A stretch of DNA of 64,000 nt, taken from Kingdonia uniflora (taxonomy: Eukaryota > Streptophyta > Magnoliopsida > Ranunculales > Circaeasteraceae). A model generated the notes under the pieces. That model ran no database searches, was not told where the DNA came from, and was given only the letters and a program-made list of their open reading frames with translations. The position numbers and the translations under genes were made by a program. Positions 1 to 10,864 of this stretch are shown here, piece after piece. The stretch covers positions 2,852,001 through 2,916,000 of the forward strand of contig JACGCM010002435.1 in NCBI GenBank assembly GCA_014058105.1, given 5' to 3'. Position 1 is the stretch's first letter. The number at the start of each line of letters is the position of its first letter.

Positions 1-349
1 GGAGAGAGACGAACGCAGAAAAGCTCTGGACCAACAGAGTCAAACCCATCAAAAAGAAATGGAAAGATTGCGAAGAATCCAAGATCAAATAATAGCTCGC
101 CAAGCATCGCCACCACTGGCTCAGAGTGAACATCGATCCAGAGCAGTTCAACGTGATGATCAACCCAGGGAAGACGGCCAATGAATGTCGTGACCCAGAT
201 CTGGAAATCCTAAAAGAGCCTCTCGACATTTTGGTCTGACTTCTTTAGCCTCAACATCCCAAGGAAGTCGACGCACATGTCACCAGACCCCACCGCCAAA
301 AAAGAGACCCATTAGAGATTGATTGGGACTAGAGGAACAGAGCGACTTC

Positions 350-1560
350 GTTCCTCAGGTTGCAGCCTTACCTCTTCCCCCACAGTAATTCATCACTCTG
401 GATAACCTTAACAATAGAATTCAAGCTATCAACTATGATATCCCAGGCCGACGATCTGCGCTTGACAGAATCGAAATACACCCCATCTCTCCATATCTTG
501 AAAATATGCCTATTCCAGACAACTTTCACATGCCCAAATTCATCCACTATGCAAGCCTCACCGATCCACTTACACATGTTTAACATTTTAAAGCTGCCAT
601 TGGGTTATATTCTAAACTCGACCACATGTTTTGTCAACTGTTTAACATGAGCTTAAAGGAGGAACCACTCTGATGGTTCCATACTACAGAAGAAGCTTCC
701 ATTACCTCTTTTATCCAATTACAAAATCTGCTCGAATTCAACTAAGCCCATGCTAGGGAGCGCAAAATCACAGTGGACTCTTTATTTTACTTCGAGCAAG
801 AGGCGAAAGAAACCTTGGCAAATTTTTATAAACATTTCCTGGAAGAAACACGAAAAATTAGAAATTCAGATCCCAAAATCGTGCTTTTAGCATTTACTTC
901 CGCCCTGTACATCGACTCCAAAGTTCGCAAAGAACTTACTTTATATAAACCACATGTAGTCATTGAAATGATTGACGTGGTAAACAATTACATCAAGCTA
1001 GAACGCTTAAAGAAAGATAAGATGAAAAGCTCCTCTGTCATACATTCTCGAGAAGTATCTTTGACCCCTTCTCAAAGAACAATTACCACAACAGCACCAA
1101 AGCCTCTTACCAAAAATACTGATAACCTTCGAAGAAGAAAGGGCAAATTGGATAGGCCTGTCCCGATTCTACCACCCACGACAGCAACTCTCACCTCTAT
1201 CTTACCAACGATAAAGAGAAACGAGTGTTATCGCGCACCACAGGCTATTACAGATCTTCCGAACATACCCTTATGTCAATATCATAATGTGTACAGCCAT
1301 GAGACTGATAGCTGCTACTCCCTCATTCGTATCTTTTACAAAATCCTCTTGGCCAGAAGTCTCCATAATTATGTTGTCGGCATTCAGAAATTTCTCAATA
1401 AACAAGCAAAAACTATTGAAGTCGAACAGAATCATATCCAAGGCCCAGCTCGACATTTAAACATGATCGAGATCAAGAAAGGGAAGAAAATAAAACAAGA
1501 CGATCGTATTACATCTTGCTGCAAAATGACTTCCTCAGATAAATCAACAAAACTTCTTCC
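350..1560 (+). pseudogene. gag of Tat element 1 (degenerate)
   Basis: The region is broken into several frames. Around 470-720 one frame gives a gag-like stretch ending in WFHTTEEASI, matching WFHTLDEGSI in the gag of element 2 in this window. The frame from 773 to about 1,320 continues the capsid-like core, with residues equivalent to the element 2 segment ending VNNFIDLERL (here VNNYIKLERL). It reaches a Cys/His patch (CQYHN...HETDSC) near 1,276-1,314, where Tat gags have a degenerate zinc-knuckle-like motif. The product would be the structural polyprotein packaging element RNA. The true start is uncertain because of frameshifts, and the 5' leader may occupy positions 1-350. Confidence 0.7.
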
Positions 1561-1576
1561 CAGCTCCAGCAAATCT

Positions 1577-1703
1577 AAACGTCCTTGCCAGATAACATTC
1601 GAGGACTGTGACACCAGCCATGTACAATACCCACTTGATGACCTACTTGTTATTATGCTTAAAGTGGTACAGGATTACTTACATACCCTCCTCATTTATA
1701 AGG
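1577..1703 (+). pseudogene. Protease remnant of element 1, catalytic DTG lost
   Basis: About 35 codons resemble the start of the aspartic protease domain in element 2 (here ITFEDCD...YPLDDLLVIMLK; there ISFKDCD...FPHHDALIIILK). The similarity stops just before the catalytic DTG segment. The next recognisable sequence, about 1,704 onward, is already RT (GFIQEAKYLKWVSN in a neighbouring frame). Compared with element 2, the catalytic half of protease, the spacer and the RT N-terminus are missing. This is a deletion, not frame decay, because neither the DTG box nor the ILGRPW box appears in any frame. Confidence 0.65.
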
Positions 1704-2335
1704 GTATGATAAAATTGATAAGCTTCTTCATGTCGGATTTATTCAAGAAGCAAAATATCTGAAGTGGGTTTCCAATATCGTTGCCGTACCAAAGAAAAAC
1801 GGTAAAATAAGGGTTTGTGTTGATTTCACTGAACCTAACAAAAGTTTTCCACTACCTTTGATACCACAACTTCTCGACTCAGTCGCAAGACACGAACTCC
1901 TTTCTATGATGGATGTTGCCTTCGGATACAGCCAAGTTCCACTCACCGAGGAAGAACAAGAAAAAAGAACTTTTGTAACCGAAAGAGGACTTTACTGTTT
2001 CACAGTGACGCCTTTTGGGTAAAAAAATGTTGGCGCCACTTACCAACGATGGGTCACTCAAATGTTCAAAGAACAGCTCGGCCATATCATAGAAGTATAT
2101 ATCGATGATATGATTTACAAAATCCTGAAAAGAGAAGATCATCTCCAACACCTCCAAACTATCTTTAAAATCCTTCGACAATACCAAATGAAGCTCAACC
2201 CAGAGAAATGTCAATTCGGCGTCACATCCAGAAAAAATTTGGGCCATCTAATCAGCAAACGAGGAGTCAAAATTGATCCAGCTCAAATCAAAGCACTCAT
2301 GGCAATGCCATCTCCTCGAACAAAATAAGATGTTC
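1704..2335 (+). pseudogene. Reverse transcriptase domain of element 1
   Basis: RT copies element RNA to cDNA. The visible motifs in order are KWVSNIVAVPKKNGKIRVCVDF, MDVAFGYSQVPL (motif A region with its Asp), a PFG...KNVGATYQR block interrupted by a stop at about 2,020, and the catalytic YIDD box at 2,098-2,109. The thumb/connection sequence ends near 2,328 at PSPRTK followed by a stop. The palm motifs absent from element 2 are kept here, so the two copies are damaged in different places. The start is only the point where similarity resumes after the protease deletion. Confidence 0.8.
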
Positions 2336-2469
2336 AAAAATTTGTAGGCAAGATAGCCTCTCTTCACAAATTCATCTCCAAGTCATCTCATCAATGCAAA
2401 CTTTTTTACCATCTTCTTCATGGCAACCCCACTACTCTTTTAAATAAACAAAAGGAAGTTTTTTGGACT

Positions 2470-2890
2470 CCTGATTGTTAACTGACATTTCAAGATCTTA
2501 AACGATACTTGGGGAGTCCTCCTATAATGAGTACTCCCATTAATGGGGAATTACTCACCATGTATTATCCACAACTGAGGATTCCATCAGCTCTGTCCTT
2601 ATTCGTGAAGATACAGGCATTGAGAAACCTATTTACTTTATCAGTAAAACTCTTATGCCTACTAAAAAATAATATATTACCACAGAAAAACAATTACTTG
2701 CCTTGGTTTACAGCTCTTAAAAACTTCGCCCATACTTCCAAGATCACCCCATCAAAGTCATTAGAAAACACCCTCTCAAACTCGTACTCTCCAAAAAAGA
2801 AAAATCTCGACGAGTTCAACAATGGTCTATTTTCCTTGGTGAGTATGGCATCTCTTCTGAACCTCAAATATCAATCAAAGGGAAAGCAGT
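2470..2890 (+). pseudogene. First RNase H domain of element 1 (frameshifted)
   Basis: This segment degrades the RNA strand of the RNA/DNA hybrid during reverse transcription. After a stop near 2,480 the sequence resembles the tether and RNase H of element 2: GSPPIMSTPINGELLTMY here against GKPPVMCTSIDEEELTVY there. The continuation (PIYFISKTLMP, LLALVYSS, FLGEYGIS) is spread over two frames with internal stops. It runs directly into the second RNase H. Confidence 0.65.
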
Positions 2891-3400
2891 GGCTGACTTT
2901 TTGGCAAATTTTCTAGTTGAGGACCCCGACTGGGAAGAACTCGAAGAAATTTTTACTGACGACTCAATTGCCGAACCAGACGCATGGTCTAAGAGTTTCG
3001 GTTGGCAACTTTTTACGGACGAATTAGCAGGACCACAAGGTTCCGGAATTAGCATCGTACTCATCATATCTTCCAATCATCGCATAGAAAAAAGTCATAA
3101 ACTCAAATTATATACAACAAATAATGAAACAGAGTATGAAGGCATCTTGCACGGCCTTGATATCGTACTTAGTCTTGGAGGTGAAGAATTAGCAGTTTAT
3201 GTTGACTCCATACTCATCGTCAATCACTGCAACAAAACTTTCTAAACAGCAGGCAAGATGGTTGATTATGCTGCCCTAGTCGAAGACAAAATAAAGAAAT
3301 TCAAGCATGCCACCATTTCATATTTACCTCGGCAAGAAAATTGACATGCCAATGCCTTGGCTTACATTGCTGTCATGATGGGAGACAGTGAAAAAAGATC
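2889..3400 (+). pseudogene. Second (archaeal-type) RNase H domain of element 1
   Basis: One frame gives ADFLANFLVEDPDWEE, then GWQLFTDELAGPQGSGISIVL, then TTNNETEYEGILHGLDIVLSLG and YVDSILIVNH. This is the layout of the extra RNase H found in the plant Tat lineage. Stops occur at about 3,243 and inside the PRQEN...HANALA segment near 3,341, where TGA could derive from CGA. Element 2 has the homologous domain at 20,831-21,460. The domain is not needed for basic retrotransposition in other Ty3/gypsy lineages, so it is a useful lineage marker. Confidence 0.75.
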
Positions 3401-3499
3401 TTTGGATATCGAGATCCACGAACACTCTAGCCTCGATATCTTGTCGACACTCCACTTGACCATTCTGCATACCTTAACTCTAACATCCTACCCAGTAAC

Positions 3500-4680
3500 A
3501 AAGAAGAAGCTCGATCCCTGTTAGCCAAATGCCCACGATTCAAAGTTCAGAATGGTATCTTATATCGTTTCACTGGAGGAGGGCCACATATTGAATGCAT
3601 AACATAGAAAGAGGCTCATATCAAGATCTGAGAACTTCACGAAGGTATTTGTGGCGCACACATTTTGGGTAGATCACTAGCCCAACGTGCATTTACACAG
3701 GGACTCTATTGGCCCAAAATGAGACAAGACTGTGAAGATTTTGTTCGCAAATGCTACAAATGCCAAATTCATGCCTAAGACATGAAGAGCCCCACCCTCG
3801 ACTTTCACATCAGTAATGTCCTTTGGCCATTTAAACGATGGGGAATCGATCTCATTGGCCCTTTCCATCCATCTTCGGGAAACAAAAGATTTGTCTTAGT
3901 TGCCACTGATTACTTCACCAAGAGGGTCGAAGCAGTTCCCTTATGCCATACTGATGAGAATGAGGTCATCAAATCACTTTGGGAGCACATCATTACCCAG
4001 TTTGGTTGTCCACAGATGATACATTCTGATAATGGCAAACAATTCATCAGTGCAAAAGTTCATGCTTTGCTTTATAAATACAAGATTCAACTCACAACTT
4101 CTGCACCATATTTCCCTCAAGGCAGCGGACAAGCTGAAACCATTAACAAGAGCATCAAGTCTGGTTTACGCAAGTGCCTCAACGACAAAAAAGGCAGATG
4201 GGTCGCCAAACTCTACAGTATCTTATGGGTATACCGTACTACTCCTCGAGTATCCACAGGGTGTACACCTTTCATGATAACTTTCGGCACTGAAGCAGTA
4301 ATACCATCGGATCTCGATCTCCCCAGTGCTCGACGAAAAATTACTGATGAAGATAATGAGCTCCTCGGACTCCTGTGTAACCTAAATTGGATCGAAGAAA
4401 CCAGAGATAAGGTCGTAGCCAATTTGGGGAGTTACCATGATACATTGAAAAAATTGTATAATAAAAGAGTTCGAGAATGGAAATTTAGTATTGGAGACCT
4501 TGTCTTGAGAAGGATACAAGACCATACCAGACCTAAAAAATTCAGGAAAATTATCAAAAAATTAGGAAGGACCATACATTGTGTGCAATAAAATAGATAG
4601 CAGAACTTATTGGCTTATGACTGAAGACGAAGTTCAACTTGAGTACCCATGGAATACTGCTCAGCTTAAACTATTTTACA
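3500..4680 (+). pseudogene. Integrase of element 1
   Basis: Integrase inserts element cDNA into the chromosome. The sequence shows the N-terminal His/Cys zinc-binding region (LHEGICGAH..., then CYKCQIHA), the core Asp in WGIDLIGPF near 3,840-3,860, the second Asp in HSDNGKQF near 4,025-4,045, and the Glu in GSGQAETINK near 4,121-4,150. The C-terminal part holds the YNKRVREWKFSIGDLVLRR stretch at about 4,459-4,515. Stops at about 3,607, 3,629 and 3,777 break the frame. From 3,782 to 4,591 it is open for 269 codons. There is no chromodomain, as expected for Tat elements. The tandem array starts about 60 bp after the end of recognisable similarity. Confidence 0.85.
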
Positions 4681-4743
4681 AATGATCCACTGTAATCATT
4701 TACTTTGAATCAAATAAACATTTTGTTATACATAAACTCTTTA

Positions 4744-5617
4744 CTACTTCGACTTGTTTTCGATATATACTTTACAAGTATTTATCTGACAAAGTTTTTT
4801 TGCTACTTCGACTTGTCTTCCATATATACTTTACAAGTATTTATCTGACAAAGTCTCTTTACTACTTCGACATGTCTTCCATATATACTTTACAAGTATT
4901 TATCTGACAAAGTCTCATTACTACTTCAACTTGTCTTCCATATATACTTTACAAGTATTTATCTGACAAAGTCTCTTTACTACTTCGACTTGTCTTCCAT
5001 ATATACTTTACAAGTATTTATCTGACAAAGTCTCTTTACTACTTTGACTTGTCTTCCTTATATACTTTACAAGTATTTATCTGACAAAGTCTCTTTACTA
5101 CTTCGACTTGATTTCCATATATACTTTACAAGTATTTATCTTACAAAGTCTCTTTACTACTTTGACTTGTCTTCCATATATACTTTACAAGTATTAATCT
5201 GATAAAGTTTCTTTACTACTTCAGCTTGTCTTCCATATATACTTTACAAGTATTTATCTGACAAAGTCTCTTTACTACTTCGACTTGTCTTTCATATATA
5301 CTTTACAAGTATTTATCTGACAAAGTCTCTTTACTACTTCGACTTGTCTTCCATATATACTTTACAAGTATTTATCTGACAAAGTCTCTTTACAACTTTG
5401 ACTTGTCTTCCTTATATACTTTACAAGTATTTATCTGACAAAGTCTCTTTACTACTTCGACTTGATTTCCATATATACTTTACAAGTATTTATCTGACAA
5501 AGTCTCTTTAGTACTTCGACTTGTCTTCCATATATACTTTACAAGTATTTAACTGACAAAGTCTCTTTACTACTTCGACTTATCTTCGATATATACTTTC
5601 CAAGTATTAATCTGACA
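4744..5617. repeat. 59-bp tandem array, about 15 copies, downstream of pol in element 1
   Basis: Copies start every 59 bp (ctacttcg at 4,744, 4,803, 4,862, 4,921 and so on to 5,570), with few substitutions between copies. Each unit contains an inverted hexamer pair, ACTTGT and ACAAGT, separated by about 16 bp of TATA-rich sequence, so each copy could fold into a small stem. There are no unique spacers between copies. Tandem repeats in this position are known from Ogre/Retand/Grande-type Tat elements, where they can seed satellite DNA. The unit is unrelated to the array in element 2. Confidence 0.95.
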
Positions 5618-5890
5618 CTAGAGCTCTTTACTTCTATCGCATCTACTACAACCTATTAAAAAAAACAAATAAACAAACAACATAAATAGTTATTACTAGG
5701 TTAAAATAAACAAACACATCATTCACACACATAATTCAAACTATTTCCGGTCCAACTGACCATTTGTTACAAACTTTCTCAAAATAATGTTCATTACTCT
5801 AAAATTAACATCTCCGAAGGAGATTTTTCTTCATTCACAGGACCTTCGGGAACCGGCACATCTGCTACATCCTCCATAAACTGCCCTCTG
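5618..5890. other. AT-rich spacer between array and reverse ORF, element 1
   Basis: No coding similarity or repeat is visible. The stretch is A-rich and separates the last 59-bp copy from the 3' end of the reverse-orientation ORF. Confidence 0.5.
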
Positions 5891-6946
5891 ACCTCCATAA
5901 TCTTTACTTCATTGATAACTTTAACTCCACCATGCACATCTGGAGTCGGTGGTTCCTCGTCATCAGAACTGTCAGCCCTCCCACCTTCACAACTCCTTTG
6001 TAATATTTTTTTCTCTCTTCAGAATCATCAAACTGCTCCTTAAAGTAAATCCTTACTTTGTGGAAACTTTGCAATTTTTCTTCTTTCATTCGAGTTTTCA
6101 ATTCATCGAGCATTTTCTCCTACTCCAACTTCATCGCTTTTCGAACATCGTCAATCTTTTTCATGAACTCCTTTCTCTGCGAAGCCAATGCTTCCTTCTT
6201 TTCCTTCTCTAGCACCTTATTCGCCTTCGCCAAAGCTACCTCCTTCGCTTTATTCACTTCTAGTTTGTACCGGTTTAATGTCGCGTTTAACATCATGTTC
6301 TCAGCAGTCAATTCTTTCTCGATGTTTCTGTATGCAACCAACCGATTAGCCAGATCACCACTACCCTCCACACGCTCCATTGCTTGACTCATCACCGTCT
6401 TAATCTGCATGAAAGTTATATAATGATTATTTGTTTGATTTACCAACCTTTTCATTCGAGCATAAGCTTTGAAATTTCTCACCTTCAAAAAGTTACCTTG
6501 AGCTTCGCCTAGAAAGGTATCCAAGCTATCAATTCCCACCATATAGTCTGCCGTCTATTTCTTCAATTCCTCCAACCCCCAAGAAAAAGTTTCCATCGTC
6601 TTTGCCATCTCCAATTCAAACTCCTCCCTTAACCCCTTCTTCGCAGTCCCTGTAGTCTTCTTCAGAATGGCACTGCTTGAACTTCGTGGAGGTAGCCTAC
6701 TCCCCACAGCAGGTTTATCAGAAACTTTGACATCTTCAGATGATAATTGTCGAGTAGTTCTCTTCGGATTCAACAACGAAGGTTTGTCAACCTGTGGTTC
6801 TCGACCGTTTTAGTCATGCTTCTTGAAAAATCTCACTTAACTGATCTTGATTCGTTACTAAATTATGAATTCTACCAAAAATCTCACTTAACTGATCTTG
6901 TACGACATCTTGTTTACAACAGTTGTCTTCCCGATCTCCTTCAGTG
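5890..6946 (-). pseudogene. Reverse-orientation ORF of element 1, coiled-coil C-terminal part
   Basis: Read on -, this segment encodes charged, heptad-like sequence rich in Lys, Glu and Ala (for example KEVALAKANKVLEKEKKEALA near 6,180-6,250, then KKIDDVRKAMKLE). It is split into frames 6,555-6,776, 6,120-6,542 and 5,904-6,113. A possible splice donor (AAG then GTAACT on -) lies near 6,495. The likely product is a coiled-coil tail following the gypsy-type domain at 7,031-7,520. Element 2 has a similarly placed coiled-coil region in reverse orientation. The function of such ORFs in Tat elements is unknown. Confidence 0.6.
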
Positions 6947-7030
6947 CTACAAACACAAAATAAACAAAAAAAAAATTTATCTTCAAATCCATATCATATG
7001 ACAATTCATAAACTTAAGCATTTAAGTTAC
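6947..7030 (-). other. Putative 84-bp intron in the reverse ORF of element 1
   Basis: On - the donor reads TTAG then GTAACT (GT at 7,030-7,029). The acceptor reads TTTTGTGTTTGTAG, ending at 6,947. The length and AT-richness fit a plant intron, and it follows directly after the gypsy-type domain. Element 2 has an 81-bp candidate intron (15,154-15,234) in its reverse ORF, also between this domain and coiled-coil sequence. Confidence 0.5.
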
Positions 7031-7520
7031 CTAACCACAGACCTAGATAAAACGTTTTTCTTTTAAGCGGCTCCCATGGATCTTTAGGATCAAATTCATA
7101 ATTTCCAGATACTAGTAATCGGTCATCGGTATATCGACCTCCAGTGGATACCATATCGTAAAACATCGATCTCTTCAAAAACCTCTCCAAGTAACGATAC
7201 CCTTTTAACTTCGGGTTCATTTTCATCGTATAGTAAACAAATAAATCATCTACTGTTATTACCTCCTCCCCTCTAGTTTCTAGTCTGTTATTTATCGTAC
7301 CACATACCCTAAATAGGTCATATACATTCGGATTAAATTGACCTGGGGCTATATCGAATAAATTCATTGACTTTTTTTGATCCGCCCTGAGGGGTAACTT
7401 TAATCCTTTATTTATCTATTCTCGATGAACAAGAATACCATCTAGAGGTATATCTTGGTCGATCATTTCGCATTGATATTTTTTTAATCGAACATCATCA
7501 GGGATTCCATATTTCTATTT
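7031..7520 (-). pseudogene. Reverse ORF of element 1: 'putative gypsy-type transposon' domain
   Basis: The frame 7,014-7,367 on - gives [20 protein letters not shown], then [21 protein letters not shown], then [21 protein letters not shown]. Upstream codons to about 7,520 continue it (DVRLKKYQCEMIDQ...PLRADQ). It aligns by eye with the + strand ORF of element 2 at 14,055-14,538 (FPGQLNGNSFEIMRVC, YYKFKYVKDRKSGY, PKFYDFESSG, DHLVMVRGN). The layout resembles the plant family described as a putative gypsy-type transposase domain (Pfam PF04195-like), which occurs in accessory ORFs of Ty3/gypsy elements. Catalytic activity is not established for this family. Stops upstream at about 7,418 and 7,518 show decay. 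Confidence 0.6.
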
Positions 7521-9690
7521 AACACTTACAATTTCCTTCATTTCTAAACCCTCTCTATAACAGGCTTCTTCAACATCTTCTTCCTCATTCCCACTCCCTT
7601 CTCGATCATTCGCTTGAGGCTCATGATCTACACCAGTATCACTCACATCTTTCTCAGGTGCTTCATGCACACTAGGGAGTACCCAAAACTCTTCCCCACC
7701 CCCTGTATCTTCACTGCTCGAACCTACCCTGTAACATCCCCCAAACTGCTGCACACACATTCTCATGTTGATCATCAAAAGTACTACATCTTTGAGACTC
7801 TCAAATATAACTTTATCATCATTTAAATTAGGTTCAGCAATTTAAGAACCTGTACATCAGATTCCATATTTTCAACACAGTTAGAATTTTACATATATGA
7901 TACATATATACATATTCATAATAGATCTCGTTGCTGAGGTTACTCTTCAGCTCATCATTTACTTTACCATCTACTACAATCATTAACACTTATACTTTTA
8001 CATAATTCCCGATCAAATCAACATCAGATTTTTATACTTAGAATTTTTATCGTTCATACACAATTTAATAAGTTCTCGATGTTTCATCTCATTTAATTCA
8101 ATAAACTTGATAAACTTGTTAATTATTATCTTTTTATCGAATTTATAGGAGGTCAAATAGCTTCTCGAAGACCTTATCACTTTTCTCGCCAAAACCAGTT
8201 ATTTCCATTTATACGAATTCTCATTCTCCGGCGTGAAATTCGGCGACCAAACCACACAATCCAAACCTCTCTGCGTATCTCGCTCCCACAAAATCATCTC
8301 CTTTCACAGCGCCATACTTACAGCGCCCCATTCACTTCTCACCCCACCCATTTCACGCAACTCAGAATCACCGCAACAAAAAAAATCTAAATTACACTCC
8401 CAAAAAAACCTCCGTCGTTATTTATCCCCTCTTTGACATTTACTTCTCTCCCCTCTCTTTCATTTCCACTTCGTTAGACGTTATTGCTCAATTTTTCATA
8501 CAATTCATCTACTCGTGAAGAAAATTGTACACAAACAAAACCAAGAAAACAAAAACAAATTACTAACCTTGTTGTTGTGCAGCTTCAGTATCCCTCTCCT
8601 TCGCTCGCTTTGCACATTCAATCAACACGCCAATTTCCTCCTTCGTAATCAAATCTAACAACTGCAGCAACGAGCAATAACAATTATCTCCCTAAAAAAA
8701 ATTCAATTTGCGAGTGATTTGAACAGTCACCTACCTCTGACATATTTATAGCCCTCACGTGACTGTTTCTTGTACGACGTGACGATGGTCCAGTTCGTTT
8801 AGTACAACGTTTCATACATTTCTTCTTGACATCTTTGGCTCTTAATCTTCTACCCTTTAATAAATTTTTACATTCACCCTTCAGACCTTCCAACTCTCGA
8901 AGAATATCTACAACCATATTCATTTCTGTCAGTGAACGCTCCATATTTTCCAATAACCAATGTACATCATTTTCTTTATACTTTATACCATTGCCCAATG
9001 GAAAACATCTCGCCATATTCATTTTGCACTAACGTTCCCATATAATATCATATTTTCAAAAATACCTATATTTAAGGGATCATTTTCAACATTAGTTGAT
9101 TTATTTATATTTACTCACACTTCGTTTAAATATATTATTTATTTACCTAGATCCGACAGTTCACTACACATTCAACTTTGTATACCTGCCACTATTCGAC
9201 CAAGTTCTATCACACATTGTAATCATATTCGATACTCGACAAACAAAAACACAAAACAATAGATTAAACACACATTAATTTATTTGCAACTCATTTCTTA
9301 CATTCGATATCTCTCACATTCGTATAATCATTTCTTACATTTAATATCAATCTCTTTCGAGTACATTCACTTCTATTAATTACTATTGTCTTATATTATA
9401 ATTTCACTGTTCTCGCTAATTTCCTTGACATGTCAATATTTACCTTGTCAATTTTTTCACCAGAATCAGCCATTAAAGCCTCTTTCCGGTCCTTGAAGAT
9501 TAATGACTCCCAAGTCACTGAACTTAAAACGAGATGCTTCAGCGGGAAAAGGCAACAAAAAATTGCAAACAAACCACATGTTCGGTAAGATCCCTGGATG
9601 CCCATCCCATCTTCGTATCTTCATCGCCAGTAAACATAGATAACTCTGCACCTCCAAATTGACTCCAAACAATACCTTCACATACACATG
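7521..9690 (-). pseudogene. Reverse ORF of element 1, N-terminal and linker segments (fragmentary)
   Basis: Several - strand pieces remain. 7,515-7,778 is acidic (SSEDTGGGEEF..., GSGNEEEDVEEA). 8,684-9,022 is charged and helix-prone (WLLENMERSLTEMNM..ILRELEGLKGECKNLL). 9,396-9,687 is short and hydrophobic or mixed. The orientation matches the gypsy-type domain, and these are where N-terminal exons would lie. The AT-rich gaps, such as 7,800-8,230, could be introns or decay. No family is recognised for these pieces. The many short + strand frames here are low-complexity shadows. Confidence 0.35.
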
Positions 9691-10082
9691 ATGCTCCCAT
9701 CATCTCCAACAAAAATATCTCATTCCTGTTTTCTCTTTATTCCCACTTCGCTGCTCTACTCCGATCACAAAACCCATTTTCATCTCTCCTTCTACGCTAG
9801 CTTTCACCTGACAAATCACCGTCTTCAACCCCAGCCTTCATTAACAACCATACTTGGGACGACCTCATCCCTCAAACACCATTATCCACCTGCAATAAAA
9901 CCCCTATTTATACCCAGCATCCTTCAATTATATTTAATGCACACATTAAGTCCACCTCAAAATCAACATGACTAGATATAGCTCACCTTGACCTCGATAA
10001 TAAGATCTGTTAACTTCTGCACAGTTCGGCAACCTCTTCCTATTCTAGTTTTTCTTCTCGATACAACTACAAGTACTTCTGC
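9691..10082. other. Non-coding stretch before the 3' LTR of element 1
   Basis: This stretch is pyrimidine-rich on +, with short frames lacking recognisable similarity. It precedes the polypurine tract and could include the promoter or 5' leader of the reverse ORF. Nothing more can be supported. Confidence 0.4.
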
Positions 10083-10097
10083 CGAGAATGGGGCGAT
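10083..10097 (+). promoter_or_regulatory. Polypurine tract of element 1
   Basis: The purine-rich GAGAATGGGGCGAT sits directly before TGTAGTATCA, the proposed start of the 3' LTR. It would prime plus-strand DNA synthesis. The position next to a TG dinucleotide and the G-run match Tat-type tracts, but there is no second LTR in the window to confirm the boundary. Confidence 0.55.
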
Positions 10098-10517
10098 TGT
10101 AGTATCATATTCCCCAGATTCGATAAAGCCAGTACTCTGTAGTCGAAGGCAGCTCAGCCCTATAAAGTTGAAATTAGCTCAGCACTCTATAGTCGAAGAC
10201 AACTTAGCATTCTAGAAGATTCTAGGAGTCCTCGACTTACCAAAAGTAACCGTTGTAGCCCAGTCAAGAACGAACTGTTAGAGATTCGCAAAGTTTGCCC
10301 ACTACCTTTGGAATAGGAGACTCTTTCTTTTTGTAAATTTGCACGTATATGCTATAAATGCAGGCAGAGAATAGGTTCTAAGGGACCAGAATTTAGGACG
10401 TCTCCCTATACTAAACTTATGTAATACACAAAAACTTGAAATAAGTAGCATCTACTAGATTTTATACAAAATCCACCTCGAGGTCGTGGTTTTTCTCAAT
10501 TTTCGCTGAGATTTCCA
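10098..10517 (+). repeat. 3' LTR of element 1 (about 420 bp)
   Basis: It begins TGTAGTATCA after a polypurine tract and ends TTTCCA, so it has TG...CA termini. A TATA-like box (GCTATAAATG, about 10,351) marks the promoter inside it. Immediately after the end, from about 10,518, the sequence becomes alignable with the leader of element 2 (24,645 onward), which fixes the outer boundary. TGTAA at 10,518-10,522 may be one copy of the target-site duplication. The 5' partner is outside the window. Confidence 0.6.
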
Positions 10518-10864
10518 TGTAAAATCTTAATTTGAGAAAGTGCAGTATTTCTGCCTCGATGTTCCAGGCGATCATGAACTGATATCCTCGAGGCCACGAG
10601 CATAGCGTTCATCTGTCTCAGAATTGCCGCTATTTAAGCTTTGAGTGCTCTGACTGTGTCTTGCATTCTGGCGAACTATTTCTCCAGCCCTATTCATCAT
10701 TGGTTTCTGCTTGTACAGTTGTTCGCAGATCCATCACTCTTTCGGCAGCATCAAGCAGGGCGTGGTGTGATTTGTCTTGATTTGTCATCTTCCAAAGATG
10801 AATACGATGAAAATTGGATTGGAGAATGCTGAGTGTAACCTTCGCTCCCACAGACGACATCAAA
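10518..10864 (-). mobile_element. Leader/PBS fragment of a third Tat copy (element 3)
   Basis: Read on -, it starts next to the LTR at 10,865 with a primer-binding-like TTTGATGTCGTCTGTGGG (10,847-10,864), and aligns along its whole length with 24,645-24,992 of element 2. The LTR at 10,865-11,631 therefore has element leader on its far side. It serves both as 3' LTR of element 2 and as 5' LTR of this fragment, an LTR-internal-LTR-internal arrangement typical of unequal recombination. The rest of element 3 is cut off by the 3' LTR of element 1. Confidence 0.75.

Larger units (their letters stand above)
1..10517 (+). mobile_element. Ty3/gypsy LTR retrotransposon, Tat lineage (element 1; 5' end outside window)
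   Basis: The order on + is gag, protease remnant, reverse transcriptase (RT), RNase H, a second RNase H, integrase, a tandem array, a reverse-orientation ORF on -, a polypurine tract and a 3' LTR. A second RNase H before integrase and a reverse ORF between pol and the 3' LTR are known traits of the plant Tat group (Grande/Retand/Ogre relatives). All coding parts carry stops and frameshifts, and protease-RT carries a deletion, so the copy is dead. Its 5' LTR must lie to the left of position 1. Its 3' LTR abuts a fragment of a second Tat copy in opposite orientation (10,518-10,864), so it looks inserted into that copy. Confidence 0.85.

Noticed and set aside
4744..5617. CRISPR-like regular array
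   Set aside because: Units are contiguous 59-bp repeats with no unique spacers, in a plant retrotransposon. It is a tandem (satellite-like) array.
5618..10082. + strand ORFs across the element 1 reverse-ORF region
   Set aside because: They are rich in Ser, Phe and Leu from the complement of Lys/Glu coiled-coil codons, while the - strand carries the recognisable domain.
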